Below are positions 52,701-62,115 of a stretch of DNA of 64,000 nucleotides, piece after piece. The stretch comes from Skeletonema tropicum (lineage: Eukaryota > Bacillariophyta > Thalassiosirophyceae > Thalassiosirales > Thalassiosiraceae): the NCBI GenBank assembly GCA_037178625.1, contig CM074137.1, forward strand, positions 1,674,001-1,738,000, read 5' to 3'. The notes under the pieces were generated by a model. It did not search any database and was not told the DNA's origin. It saw only the letters and a program-made list of their open reading frames with translations. Position 1 is the stretch's first letter, and each line of letters begins with the position of its first letter. The translations under genes were made by a program, and so were the position numbers.

Positions 52701-53654
52701 CCGAGTGACTTTCAAATGACAGGATCGTTGTTATCGCTAACGCAGCTGGGCGACTTGATCAGAGGGACTGCGCAACTTAAGGGCAAGCTCATCCGTACGT
52801 ACACACTTCCAACGAAACCTGCTGCTACCAAGGAGGGAAAGCCAAGCAAAAGAAAGGAGAGTAAGAAGAGGAAGTCGGAGAAGCATCAAAGTAAAGACAA
52901 AAATGGATCAACAACTGATACAGAGGAGACAAATTCGAAAAAGCAACGCACCAATGATTGTGCCAGTAAAACGATCGTGTCGCAACAGTCAGGCAATACG
53001 ACGCAGCACGAACTCCACGGACGAGAGAGCAAGGATGAATTGAGAGCTAGAGCCGTGAAAGCAGCACAGAATAAAGTTGGTAAAGATATCTTGGGAGAAG
53101 GATTAATGACAAACATTGCAAAAGCAATCATTGATGAATTGTTCCCTACACTTCCAGAAGCAGAAGCTGATATAGATGAGATGATTGAAAGTGACGATGT
53201 CGTGGCAAGAACCGAAACAACATTCGAAGCAGTAGAAGGATATGAGGTAGGAAAACAGTACGACCAAACTGGATTCTTTGACGTCATCAACCTCGCGTGG
53301 AGTAACATGAAATGGAGAGGAAGGAAGAAAAAGCACAAAACGAACAAACGTATTGGGTTGACTACGAAGGAGCAACAGATGGCTGAGAAGTGGGCAAAGA
53401 ACTTGTTTGGCTTACCTTTGAAGACAGCTATTACGCAGATCGTGAAGGAAATGAACAAGTCAATCGTCTTTTTGCACAGAAAAAACGGAGAGGAATATAA
53501 GAGAGTGTTCAACGTGAGCGGCAAGAAAGGTGACACTGTCGTCGATCCTTACAACACAATTTACATCTACGGAGAACCATCAGTCGACGGCGCTAAGAGA
53601 ACAACAAACAACGCAAATTACAGGTGGATGGTACCAAATGAGACAGAAGAATAG
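49711..53654 (+). CDS. 1187-residue protein of unknown function, three exons
   Basis: Exons 49711-50271, 50568-51987 and 52072-53654 are joined by introns of 296 and 84 bp with good GTGAGT/CAG and GTAAGA/AAG sites; the second has a CTAAC branch-like site. Phase is kept throughout and the frame is intact. The N-terminal 100 residues are Thr/Asp/Pro-rich. A folded part follows, containing KFYVTAVEGNHRLIALLAAL, whose EGNHR resembles the GxHR motif of ParB/sulfiredoxin-like folds; this is tentative. A long helical region, a Lys-rich basic block near residues 890-930 (KPSKRKESKKRKSEKHQ) and a conserved-looking C terminus (FFDVINLAWSNMKWRGRKKK, YRWMVPNETEE) follow. Basic blocks suggest DNA binding. 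It is the divergent partner of the MBD gene and probably cargo or an accessory protein of the element. Confidence 0.75.
50308..50339. repeat. Palindromic unit P6 (intron 50272-50567, first of three)
   Basis: TTTTGTAAAATTGATCACTG followed by TACAAATTTGGG, then a tail ATTGATTCGTTGATCGATTGC-like (ATGTTGATTCGTTGATCGAT). Confidence 0.75.
50380..50415. repeat. Palindromic unit P7 (same intron, second)
   Basis: AATTTGTAAATTTGATCACT followed by GTACAATTTTGGTAAT, then the tail ATTGATTCGTCGATCGATTG, matching the tail after P6. Confidence 0.75.
50465..50498. repeat. Palindromic unit P8 (same intron, third)
   Basis: TTTGTATAATTGCTCACTGT followed by GCGATTATACGAAT, then a diverged tail ATTGATTTATAGATCCGTTG. 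Spacing of P6-P8 is about 76 and 82 bp. Confidence 0.75.
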
Positions 53655-53816
53655 CTAACAACAGGGGAATGGGGAGCATAACAAGGCGAGACAACGAAAG
53701 CTTGACCGACGACCAACAACAGGCTATAACGACGGAAAGGGTTGATGAAACACGAGACAATTGGTCAGCCATAAAAAGTAACAAAACTAAGAACCATAAC
53801 ATAAGAACTTCGCCCA

Positions 53817-53853
53817 ATTAGTAAAACTGTGCAATGCACAATTATAGAAATTG
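53817..53853. repeat. Palindromic unit P9 (between convergent genes)
   Basis: AATTAGTAAAACTGTGCAAT followed by GCACAATTATAGAAATT. It lies 18 bp beyond the 3' end of the minus-strand gene at 53871. Confidence 0.8.
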
Positions 53854-53870
53854 ATACACGATACATCAGA

Positions 53871-54767
53871 CTAGTCCACGACAATATCAGCGGATAACTG
53901 CTCGAAATTCAAACAATAAACCTTGAGAAGAACGCTGTTGAAGACTTCGTCAGCAAGAAGCTCTGACATATGAGACAAATTGAACACGTCAAAATCGCGG
54001 TCCAACAAACCACGCTTGGACACCAAAAGGGCGTTGATATCCATGCAAAACATAAAAGTCTCTGAAATGGGACGTCTGCATTCAATCATACGATTCAGGA
54101 GATCTAATTGGTACTGGAGTTGACCCAGTTCTCTAATAGAGAAATTGTCTGGCCCAGCGACGGATTTCATGACAAGAGCTTTCCGTGAAAGCAACAAGCT
54201 GATGTCGGAGCACAATCCATAAGCTACATCGACAGAGAACAGTCTCTCGCAGCGAATAGTGCACAAAGAAGATGTGCATGGGGAATGGCTTGAAACACAT
54301 CGTTGGTTGCACAGCTGGGATGGAAGAAAACGAACTAACCCCAAATAAAGAACATCGGCGCAGCCGAGACAAGCGTTGAGCTCTGTGACGTCCAATAACG
54401 ACCACCCTGATTGCATCACAACCAAATCCCAAAAATACCATATTGATAAGTCGAACAGAACATCACATTTGCTCAACAGCTTAGCAGCCAAAGACGATCG
54501 AAGCAAAACGCCGCCTACAAGCCGAAACGATGCAAGAGAGCGTTGATCGGAACCAAACAACTGTGAGACGATGGTTTCGTCCAACACATCAACCGATATG
54601 CAAGAGCTACTACTACAAGCATGCAACTCACAAAATGATGCACTGTAATTGTCAAACAAGGACAAGACCTTAGTCCTTGGTATAGGGCGATTCACAACGA
54701 TACGAGATGAACGAACGTCCCTCGATCTAATATACACCATTGAAATGATGAAGCATCGACAAAACAA
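53871..54767 (-). CDS. Hypothetical protein, 298 residues
   Basis: Uninterrupted ORF from an ATG. Ser, Leu, Cys and Val are abundant (LHACSSSSCISVDVLDETIV; LCNQRCVSSHSPCTSSLC). Two helical segments near the C terminus (LGQLQYQLDLLNRMIECRRP, FNSVLLKVYCLNFEQLSADI) look regular. No membrane segment or known motif is clear. The opposite strand has no competing long ORF, which favours this reading. It is convergent with the 1187-residue gene and shares the palindromic unit P9 at its 3' end. Confidence 0.5.
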   Translation of the reverse strand: MFCRCFIISMVYIRSRDVRSSRIVVNRPIPRTKVLSLFDNYSASFCELHACSSSSCISVDVLDETIVSQLFGSDQRSLASFRLVGGVLLRSSLAAKLLSKCDVLFDLSIWYFWDLVVMQSGWSLLDVTELNACLGCADVLYLGLVRFLPSQLCNQRCVSSHSPCTSSLCTIRCERLFSVDVAYGLCSDISLLLSRKALVMKSVAGPDNFSIRELGQLQYQLDLLNRMIECRRPISETFMFCMDINALLVSKRGLLDRDFDVFNLSHMSELLADEVFNSVLLKVYCLNFEQLSADIVVD

Positions 54768-54984
54768 AGAGAGATGTCTAGAGAGAGACAGCTGAAAGCT
54801 GTCTATGTTATGGAGTATTTAGTTATGTGTAATAGAAAAGAATCTGTGGTCATGTGTATCAGTTCGGCGACGAACACAAGAAATATGTAATTACGAGAAA
54901 ATAGCCACAAACACAATCGCTTGAGAAACCACTGATGAGAACCAAATTGGGGCAAGTTATTTCACTACGATACTCTCACTGAAT

Positions 54985-55368
54985 ATGATGGAACGATCAA
55001 CTAAGCTATCAAACAGCGCGTTTAAAAACGATGTCGAAAGTTTACGGCAACAACTAAAGCTGCAAAACAATGACAGAGGAATTGGAATAGCAACAAGACT
55101 GCTGCAACTGAGCGAGGGAAGCATAGAGAGAGCGAAACTAGCAGTAGATAGAATCTTGGGAGGTGCACAAACAGAACAAGAGAAGGACACAATTGAATCC
55201 ATCATAACAGACTACATAAAAGATATGGGGAGACATAGAACCAATTATGCTGCAATGATGGGACAAACTGAGACAGACAGGACGAACACTATGGTACCAG
55301 GCTCAATACTATATACAGAGGTGAACTATAACATGCCGGCACCAACATGGAAAAAAAAGAGGGAATAA
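54985..55368 (+). CDS. Small helical protein, 127 residues, in the mobile unit
   Basis: ORF from ATG to TAA. The sequence is helical and polar (FKNDVESLRQQLKLQNNDRG, ERAKLAVDRILGGAQTEQEK, SIITDYIKDMGRHRTNYAAM). I do not recognise it. Its 3' two thirds (from about 55150) is repeated in inverted orientation at 63764-64000, where the copy differs in homopolymer length near the stop (8 versus 4 A) and so ends in a different frame and continues as RGNKKLALKR. It may be an independent gene or the last exon of a larger one. Confidence 0.5.
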   Translation: MMERSTKLSNSAFKNDVESLRQQLKLQNNDRGIGIATRLLQLSEGSIERAKLAVDRILGGAQTEQEKDTIESIITDYIKDMGRHRTNYAAMMGQTETDRTNTMVPGSILYTEVNYNMPAPTWKKKRE

Positions 55369-55508
55369 AAACTCGCACTGAAACGATAGAATCGAGTGGA
55401 TGAGTTGAAAGTGAAAGAGATGCACAACAGTGAACACTAAGCGCAACTAAACAGCTGATCCGAAAACAAACAGTTGAGACGACGAATGACTGCCGGACAA
55501 TGTACTAA

Positions 55509-55549
55509 TTGGTATAAGTGTGCACAGCACAATTATATATAATTTGATC
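55509..55549. repeat. Palindromic unit P10
   Basis: AATTGGTATAAGTGTGCACA followed by GCACAATTATATATAATTT. Confidence 0.8.
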
Positions 55550-55630
55550 AGGCGCACTGCAATCTTCTCTCAAATCCCTACACAAATACTAGTGCCGATG
55601 GACAGATAGATGATTTTCACAATTCTAACA

Positions 55631-55786
55631 CAATTAAAGACAACGTCATTGCAGAGCAACTTTATAGCCGTATTCTATTGTAAAGAGACTAATTGGTAAA
55701 ATTGTGCACAGCACAATTATACCAATTAAGGCCAACGTCATTGCAGAGCAACTTTATAGCCGAATTCCGTTGTATAAAGACTACTG
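55631..55786. repeat. Direct repeat pair flanking palindromic unit P11
   Basis: Two copies of about 62 bp (55631-55692 and 55723-55786) share CAATTAA(A/G)G(A/C)CAACGTC, then ATTGCAGAGCAACTTTATAG. They flank a near-perfect palindrome at 55691-55726 (AATTGGTAAAATTGTGCACA, then GCACAATTATACCAATT). Confidence 0.85.
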
Positions 55787-56469
55787 ACAAGCCACACGGC
55801 AAATGGCCAACAGAGCAAGATGACGACACAATACTTTACAGGCCCCGAGGGCCCGCGCTCCTCTGAAGTGGGATAATGCCTTTATGGGTTTTTGTATCTT
55901 GCTCATCAGAATTCTTGTCAACTTCAAATTCTGATATTATTCCGATGTCAAAGAATAAGAAAATCCAGTATCGAAATCTGAACTTTCGCGCATCAGAATT
56001 CGGACTGTCACACATCAGAATTTTTTTTTTGATCATCAGAATTAAATTCTGGTTTTATTACATTGCATTGTATGACACATATGATTAATTACATGACACA
56101 TAATTAAATTGCATTCGAATCATCGCAAAGAAGACACAAAAAGTAACAAAGCTTTATTACTACTTACTACCTACTTAAGACGCACATACAAATACACCAA
56201 AACAAGTATGCACCCCAAATGACAACTCACGGGATAACTGTGATGTCATCTCCAAGAGAATCTATTACATGAAAACTTCATACTCTTACCTTACAATTCC
56301 AATGACAAGCTGAAATAATTTCAGTTGTATATTCTACAGCAGCAGCAAAGAAGTTTAGCCAACAATTATGTGAAAAAGCCTAGTACTGCTGCGTCATACA
56401 CTCACCTCTTTATTCCCAGGACCAACCAAAGCCAACCATGCAATTATTATTACCCCTTCTTCAGGCCAA

Positions 56470-58075
56470 GAGGATGCCAGTGACAAGTGGAAATAGTTAG
56501 TGAATGGTATCTGTATGTGAAGAAAGAGTTTACAAGAGACAGCGACAAAGTCTCACCTCTATATTCCTGCACCAAGCCAAGAGGATGTCAGTTGCACTCA
56601 GCTACAAAGAAGAAAGTCATAAAAGGAAGTACTTTAGCAAATGATGTTGGTTGCGAAAGAATCTTCAATGAGAGGCAGTGCGAAAGACTCACCTCTTTAT
56701 TCCTGTGTCAAGCCAAGATAATGTCAGTTTCAGCTATGAAGAAGAACGTGATAAACGGAAGTAGTTAGTGAGTGATATTAGAAATGAAAAATTTACTACA
56801 TGCAGCACCAATGACTCACCTCTTTCTTCCTGTATCGAACCAAGAGTCAGATGCACTCAGCTCAACTTGAAGTACTGGCAGAGATGCGCAACTCCCACTT
56901 TTGACAACAATTGGACTGAAGAGACTCCAACGATGAGACGATTAATTGCATCTATGATGATTCTCTGCTTCGGAATTGCTACTCCCACCACAGTACAAAC
57001 AACAAGAGCCATGTAGATGAGTAAAGATATCTGCGATGAAAACTGCACCTCTCTCCTCAGCTAAAGAGAACGATGAGAATTGAGGTACTGTCATGTCCGC
57101 ACCACTTCCACAGTGGAGACATGCGACATCGAAAGCAACCAGCCAAAGAATGAGACTTGAAGTATGCAAGGGAAGTGCTGCTGCTCCCACCAATGCACGA
57201 CTGAAGAGACTCGAACAGAAAGAGCCAAGTAGACGAGTAATGACATCTGGAGATGAACAATCGGCTTCCACAGTAGAGGTGTGTACTTCAATTGAATGCC
57301 ATCGTCAGCCAGTGAGGAGGATGAGACTTGAGGTACTGTCAGGGACGTTCTCCTTCAGCAAAAGCACCTGGCAAGATCCCAAGAGAGTCCGATGGCTCCC
57401 AAGAGGATGCCATTGACAAGTGGAAATAGTTAGTGAATGGTATCTGTATGTGAAGAAAGAGTTTACAAGAGACAGCCACAAAGTCTCACCTCTATATTCC
57501 TGCACCAAGCCAAGAGGATGTCAGTTGCACTCAGCTACAAAGAAGAAAGTCATAAAAGGAAGTACTTTAGCAAATGATGTTGGTTGCGAAAGAATCTTCA
57601 ATGAGAGGCAGTGCGACAGACTCACCTCTTTATTCCTGTGTAAAGCCAAGATAATGTCAGTTTGTCAGTTTCAGCTATGAAGAAGAACGTAAACGGAAGT
57701 AGTTAGTGAGAATGTTAGAAATCGAACCAAGAGTCAGATGCACTCAGCTCAACTTGAAGTACTGGCAGAGATGCGCAACTCCCACTTGACAACAATTGGA
57801 CTGAAGAGACTCCAACAGACAGAGTGTTCAGTTTAATGTCGTCTGCTAAATAGGAGGATGAGCTTGAGGTACTGTCGGTCAGGGAAGTGCTACTGCCACA
57901 AAAGCATACCTGGAGGAATCCGACAAGGTATGAGGTATGTGTCCGCGAAGAACAATCCCAATCCGCTTCCACAGTGGAGACATGCGACATCGAAAGCAAC
58001 CAGCCAAAGAATGAGACTTGAAGTATGCAAGGGGAGTGCTGCTGCTCCCACCATTGCACGACTGAAGAGCAAGAG
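56470..58075. repeat. 0.93-kb tandem duplication with smaller 125-150-bp units
   Basis: GAGGATGCCAGTGACAAGTG at 56470 recurs with one change at 57403, and similarity continues with small deletions to TGCACGACTGAAGAG at about 57195 and 58068. Within each copy a smaller unit repeats, marked by CTCACCT, then CTTTATTCCTG (near 56402, 56552, 56689, 56814; 57484, 57620). On the minus strand every unit ends in GAG/GTGAGT, a good splice donor. Confidence 0.85.
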
Positions 58076-58149
58076 CCAAGTCGATGAGTATAAGCATCCG
58101 CTTCCACAGTAGAGACATGTGCTATCGCAAGCCACCAGCCAAGGCAAGC

Positions 58150-58550
58150 AAGTGTGAGCCGAAGTGCCTCCAACAGCAAAATCATTGCATCCACCACAGC
58201 CAAATGCACCCTCAGCTTCGTCCTTCACCACCCCAGACACAGCAGCAGGCTCTATGCCAGCAGCGTTGCGAGTGTGAGCCGAAGTGCCACCAACAGCAAG
58301 ATCATTGCATCCACCAGAGACAAATGCACCCTCTGCTTCCTCCTCCACCACCCCAGACACTTTGTCGGGCTCTATGCCAGCAGCGTTGCGAGTGTGAGCC
58401 GAAGTGCTTCCAACAGCAAAATCATTGCATCCACCACAGCCAAATGCACCCTCTGCCTCTGCTTCCTCCTCCACCACCCCAGACACTTTGTCGGGCTCTA
58501 TGCCAGCAGAGTTGCGAGTGTGAGCCGAAGTGCCACCAACAGCAAAATCA
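58150..58550. repeat. Tandem repeat, unit 120 bp, about 3.3 copies, open on both strands
   Basis: Units starting GAGCCGAAGTGC lie near 58157, 58276, 58396 and 58521. The unit is a multiple of three and free of stops in a plus frame (Cys/Gln/His/Pro-rich) and a minus frame (SGVVEEEAEGAFGCGGCNDF, then AVGGTSAHTRNAAGIEPDKV). The third unit has a small in-frame-like expansion. Confidence 0.85.
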
Positions 58551-58830
58551 TTGGTGGGACACTTTGTTGGGCTCTACTTTAATATCAGATTGTGTTGACA
58601 CAGGCCACGAAGTTTCAGCATTCTCATTGATTGATTGGATGAGATTGACAACTTCACGGACTAGATCCTTTGGCCCACTCACGCATTCACGGACAAGCAG
58701 CAATGCTACACGCCGCCTTGTTTGAAATCACATGCTCCAACTTCTATATCAATTGCTGCAATAACATATTTACCAAATCTACCAAGAGAATATACAAGTC
58801 ACTAGCATTTTCGTCTTCCAACATGAACGG
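58150..58830 (-). pseudogene. Decayed minus-strand coding region with 40-residue repeats
   Basis: Upstream of the repeat on the minus strand, a protein-like frame reads RRRVALLLVRECVSGPKDLV and REVVNLIQSINENAETSW, and continues to VEPNKVS, which matches the repeat boundary IEPDKVS. A further upstream piece reads MLEDENASDLYILLVDLVNM. Frame changes and stops between the pieces indicate a broken gene or missed introns. This makes the minus strand the more likely coding strand of the repeat. No function is recognised. Confidence 0.4.
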
Positions 58831-60126
58831 CACAACACAGTGAGGAGGCGGGGGTACACCGCCAGGACTCCCGAGTTGTGTTATCGCGCACGTCAGAGGG
58901 GGGGGATGAAATAATGATCAGTGCGGCAAAGTCCCTCAATTCTGACCTCGGCCTCTTTGTAAAGACATTCGGTTTCTAATCAGACACAATCACGTTAGTT
59001 GTCGAGGACTCCCAACTCACTATGTCAGCAAAATTTCATCCCCCCCAACGTCGATGCTAGTTACAATGATGCTTCTCTTGGAGATTGATAGAATAATCAC
59101 AGATGATCGAAATAAAGTCGGGAAGTGAGCCCGTCTAATTGAATGAACAGCGAGAGGTGGTCGATTGGCTAAATGAATAATATTGTTGCTGCCTGTTAAT
59201 AGTGGGAATACGAAAAAATAGTGGTGAGAACAATTGCATAGTAGGTACATGCTGAAATTAAATGAGATATATTAAACAGCATGACGTACCTCCATACAGA
59301 AGTCATTTGGGTCAATACATCGGTGGTGGAGGAACTTTAGGCCGCCCCTGCCCTTCTGGTGTTGTTACTTCCCCTCCCGGCATTTGATGCATACATGGGT
59401 TGTGCCGATAGATAAATAAATCATTTTTGTAAATAATAGATGAGCCGTATCTGCGGCGCTGGTCAAAAATCACGCGACATGTTCTATTAATATTGTTTCG
59501 TCGTCGGTGTAATTGGTGCGTATCAACGTAGGCGAGCACAGAGTCCATGCAGATGTTGTGCGTAGTGGGAGAGTTCGTTATTTCAAAATAAGAATGGTGT
59601 CAACGCGCCCAAAACAAATATGAATGCAGGAGACGGTTTGAACCTTGACCATTATCGGTTGATAACGACTCGACGCGGATATTGCCGGCGCTTTGGGTGA
59701 TGAAACCATCGGTACCGGAGGTAGCATAGGGGGGGGGTTGGCCGGCTGTCATGGTCGTTATTTTTTGAAAAAATGCTTGTTGATGTATGGTACGCGCTCA
59801 TAAAAAACGTCGTTGTGTGGGTCTTAGATTTATTTGCTATGCACGTGTGTGTAGTCGGGACTGTTGAGTCTGGTGTGACAAAATTCTAGAATGACCAATA
59901 CCGATTGATCAGAATTAAAAATTGTCGATCAAAATTAACCTTTCGCCACATCAAAATAAATTCTCCTCCATGAAGGTTAGTTCTGATTTAAGAATTTTCC
60001 TCAGTCATCAAAATTCAATTCTTTTTACAGAGGGGTTAATTCTAATTTGTCACAGATAATTCTACTTTGTCACTACAAACCCTGACAAATCAGCATAAAC
60101 TGCAAAATCAGAATAATCCCACTTCA
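58831..60126. other. Non-coding interval inside the repeat region
   Basis: G/C-run interruptions, short stop-rich frames and, from about 59880, the ATCAGAATT-rich end of the repeat that terminates at 60127. I see no gene. Confidence 0.55.
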
Positions 60127-60191
60127 GGGGCTGAACCCGCCACATACACCGCTGCACGCCACTACTATCGCACCATTCTGCGCGCCCCTGT

Positions 60192-61943
60192 TTATATCTT
60201 GTCAAATGCATTCACAATATTGTGTTTTGAGGCAGCTTTCAATGCTTCCACATTGTTGTTATTTTTCATTCGATCAATGCCTGATTTGAGTATCATTGTG
60301 CATGTTGTTGCTGGATCTACGAAACTCTCTTTGGAACAACTGCAGTCGCGATATGGACACTGTGCAAATGCACTGTTGTAACTGCCCAGCAAACTATTAT
60401 TACCAGCAATATCTCCAACAACAACATGGATCCAAACTTTCAGTTTGACATCTCTCCCCATGACTTGCATTGGGATACCCCCCCTATCATTGACCTCTTG
60501 TAGCTGACGAAGAGCAGTGTATAAGCAGCTGTGTTCATCTTGACATTTCAGTGCCGATGTTGTGTCCTGTTGAATGGACCCATCAGAGGACTTGGTTGTA
60601 CCATAATCCAAATTTGGTATGTATGCAAGGATGTCCCAGAACTTACTCTTTGATCGAGCTGTCTTGTTGAATAGGGTTAGAGTGAACATGATCGGTGACA
60701 CGCACAGACTGCCATGGCGATCAGAGTGCGACTTGTCATAAAACACAACCAGCCCACAAGGAAAGAGGTTGTCCTTTCCAGCACAGTAATGGTCAACAGC
60801 TGGTTTCCAACGCTGTCCTGTGTGTATTTCATCATAGTATGCAATTTCATCTTTGGCCGACACACTACTAGTACCAGAGTATATATCATAATCTGCAGCA
60901 AAGTTTGTCTTTTGCATCAACATAGGATTACAAAGCATCTTGGAAAGAACTGCTTGGATATCAAACACCGGAACCTTGACAGTTGGTAAGGTCATTGTTG
61001 CCACTGGCACCTCCACGAGCTTTGGTTGGAGCTGGGTGTAGTTGAAAGTTTTTTCACATGTAGTTTGCAGAGTGTGTCTGCTTGGAAGTCGCTGTTTGAA
61101 ATCATACCCAGTGTTGGCAAGATCACCAATGAAGCGAACTATATCATCATACAGGGAGAGATCAGACGTATGACTACCCAACACATGCATGAGTTGTAGT
61201 CCAGCTGCTGCTGAGTGGGAGACTTTCCCACTGAATTTGACGTTTCCCTTGGATTGATATTCACCATCAATGGGAAAGATAGGTTCAGGAGTAGGATCAC
61301 TCTGGGGGAAGGTGTAGTTTTCATATTCTGCTTGTTGATCATTGGCATTCTTGGCAATTTCATCAATCACTTGATGATCGGGACTGTCACACAATGTGGT
61401 GTTGGATAGCATATGGGCATCTTCTCCCCAGTTCATATCATTGTCATTGGTTTGACTGTTTGTGGCATCGGCATGATCATTTGTTGTATTTGAGTTAGGA
61501 TTCTTCATGCTGCTAAGATGAGATGCATACCATAAAGCATGCTGTTCCTGACGTCCTTCAGCCAGGCTTTCCTCCAATTCTGGTTTTTGACTAACAATGA
61601 TGTTTCGTTGCTGCCTCAGTGAGAGACCACCTACACCCTGTTCTTGCAGTGCTACGGGAATATTGTTGATGTTGTTGAATGTGCCTGTGATTGAATGCCG
61701 TCCATGGTGTACATGAAGGGCTGAGGTTCTTTTTTGGTTATAAAGACAGGCAGTAGCATGCCTCCCATATGCTCTAGGTGTTGCAAAGATAACACCACAA
61801 GCACATTGCCGCCCTGTCTGCTTCTGCCCTGTCTGCTTCCACTTCGTTGGTGGCATTGTTGATGTCCTCATGTTATGGTAAGTATCAAAATTAGGAGTAG
61901 GAGGAGTCAGAGGGAAAGTGGAAAGCGTTGAAAGACCCCCCAA
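60192..61943 (-). CDS. Partial transposase, Plavaka/CACTA-like, with N-terminal zinc finger
   Basis: 583 codons. The N terminus has a BED/C2H2-like finger (CACGVIFATPRAYGRHATAC). A disordered, Asn/Asp-rich part is followed by a conserved block resembling Plavaka-type transposases: IAYYDEIHTGQRWKPAV, LVVFYDKSHSDRHGSLCVSP, FWDILAYIPNLD, LKVWIHVVVGDIAGNNSLLG and FAQCPYRDCSC. The Asp residues in FYDKSH and VVGDIAG are candidates for the first two catalytic acids. The frame stops after NIVNAFDKI, before the third acidic residue and the rest of the domain, 65 bp from a repeat end at 60127, so the gene is truncated. Head-to-head with the companion gene at 62116. Confidence 0.65.
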   Translation of the reverse strand: MGGLSTLSTFPLTPPTPNFDTYHNMRTSTMPPTKWKQTGQKQTGRQCACGVIFATPRAYGRHATACLYNQKRTSALHVHHGRHSITGTFNNINNIPVALQEQGVGGLSLRQQRNIIVSQKPELEESLAEGRQEQHALWYASHLSSMKNPNSNTTNDHADATNSQTNDNDMNWGEDAHMLSNTTLCDSPDHQVIDEIAKNANDQQAEYENYTFPQSDPTPEPIFPIDGEYQSKGNVKFSGKVSHSAAAGLQLMHVLGSHTSDLSLYDDIVRFIGDLANTGYDFKQRLPSRHTLQTTCEKTFNYTQLQPKLVEVPVATMTLPTVKVPVFDIQAVLSKMLCNPMLMQKTNFAADYDIYSGTSSVSAKDEIAYYDEIHTGQRWKPAVDHYCAGKDNLFPCGLVVFYDKSHSDRHGSLCVSPIMFTLTLFNKTARSKSKFWDILAYIPNLDYGTTKSSDGSIQQDTTSALKCQDEHSCLYTALRQLQEVNDRGGIPMQVMGRDVKLKVWIHVVVGDIAGNNSLLGSYNSAFAQCPYRDCSCSKESFVDPATTCTMILKSGIDRMKNNNNVEALKAASKHNIVNAFDKI

Positions 61944-62115
61944 GGAAGTTCGACACTGGGTATCAATTCCAACGTTGTTTTAAAAATTATCAGAAAGAGA
62001 AACAGAAAACATCGTAGAAGAATTCAAAAACGACCAATGCCATCTGAAACTGAAAATAACGAACTAATGACATAACATAAACATAAACAGCGTTCATAAA
62101 TTCAACACCTTAACA

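Larger units (their letters stand above)
55150..56033 (+). repeat. Left arm of long inverted repeat (at least 884 bp)
   Basis: This segment reappears as its near-perfect complement at 63118-64000. It includes part of the small ORF, palindromic units P10 and P11, a 60-bp direct repeat pair and the CTGAAGTGGGAT terminus of a repeat. The few differences seen are homopolymer length changes. The arm may extend further left because its partner runs off the window. Confidence 0.95.
55863..60127. mobile_element. Candidate TIR element with ATCAGAATT subterminal repeats, 4.27 kb
   Basis: The left end begins CTGAAGTGGGATAATGCC at 55863. The complement of the sequence ending at 60127 begins CTGAAGTGGGATTATTCTG. 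Just inside both ends, short words of the type ATCAGAATT or TTCTGAT recur (55910-56050; 59905-60115), as in transposase-binding arrays. A third end of the same type, ending at 63290, belongs to the right arm. No flanking target duplication is evident, so boundaries are tentative. No intact transposase lies between 55863 and 60127. Confidence 0.55.

Noticed and set aside
52886..53536. 216-codon minus-strand frame opposite the 1187-residue gene
   Set aside because: It mirrors the Lys/Glu-rich coding strand, giving a Ser/Phe/Leu-rich sequence without motifs; the plus-strand gene explains it.
54133..54441. 102-codon minus-strand frame inside the 298-residue ORF
   Set aside because: It lies in another frame of the longer ORF and has no protein-like features.
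36836..55368. Endogenous giant virus or Polinton
   Set aside because: No capsid protein, protein-primed polymerase, packaging ATPase or integrase is visible. HUH Rep plus Pif1 helicase is Helitron-specific; the C48 protease alone does not indicate a Polinton.
39524..55726. Palindromes as Helitron 3'-terminal hairpins
   Set aside because: Helitron hairpins sit once near a CTRR end. Here there are many copies inside introns, with no CTRR end beside them, so this explanation does not fit.
58150..58550. CRISPR array
   Set aside because: The whole 120-bp unit is repeated without unique spacers, and this is a eukaryotic genome.
58084..58725. Cys/Gln/His-rich plus-strand protein in the 120-bp repeats
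   Set aside because: The minus strand has a protein-like flank that joins the repeat at the matching residue, so the plus frame is more likely a shadow. Not fully excluded.
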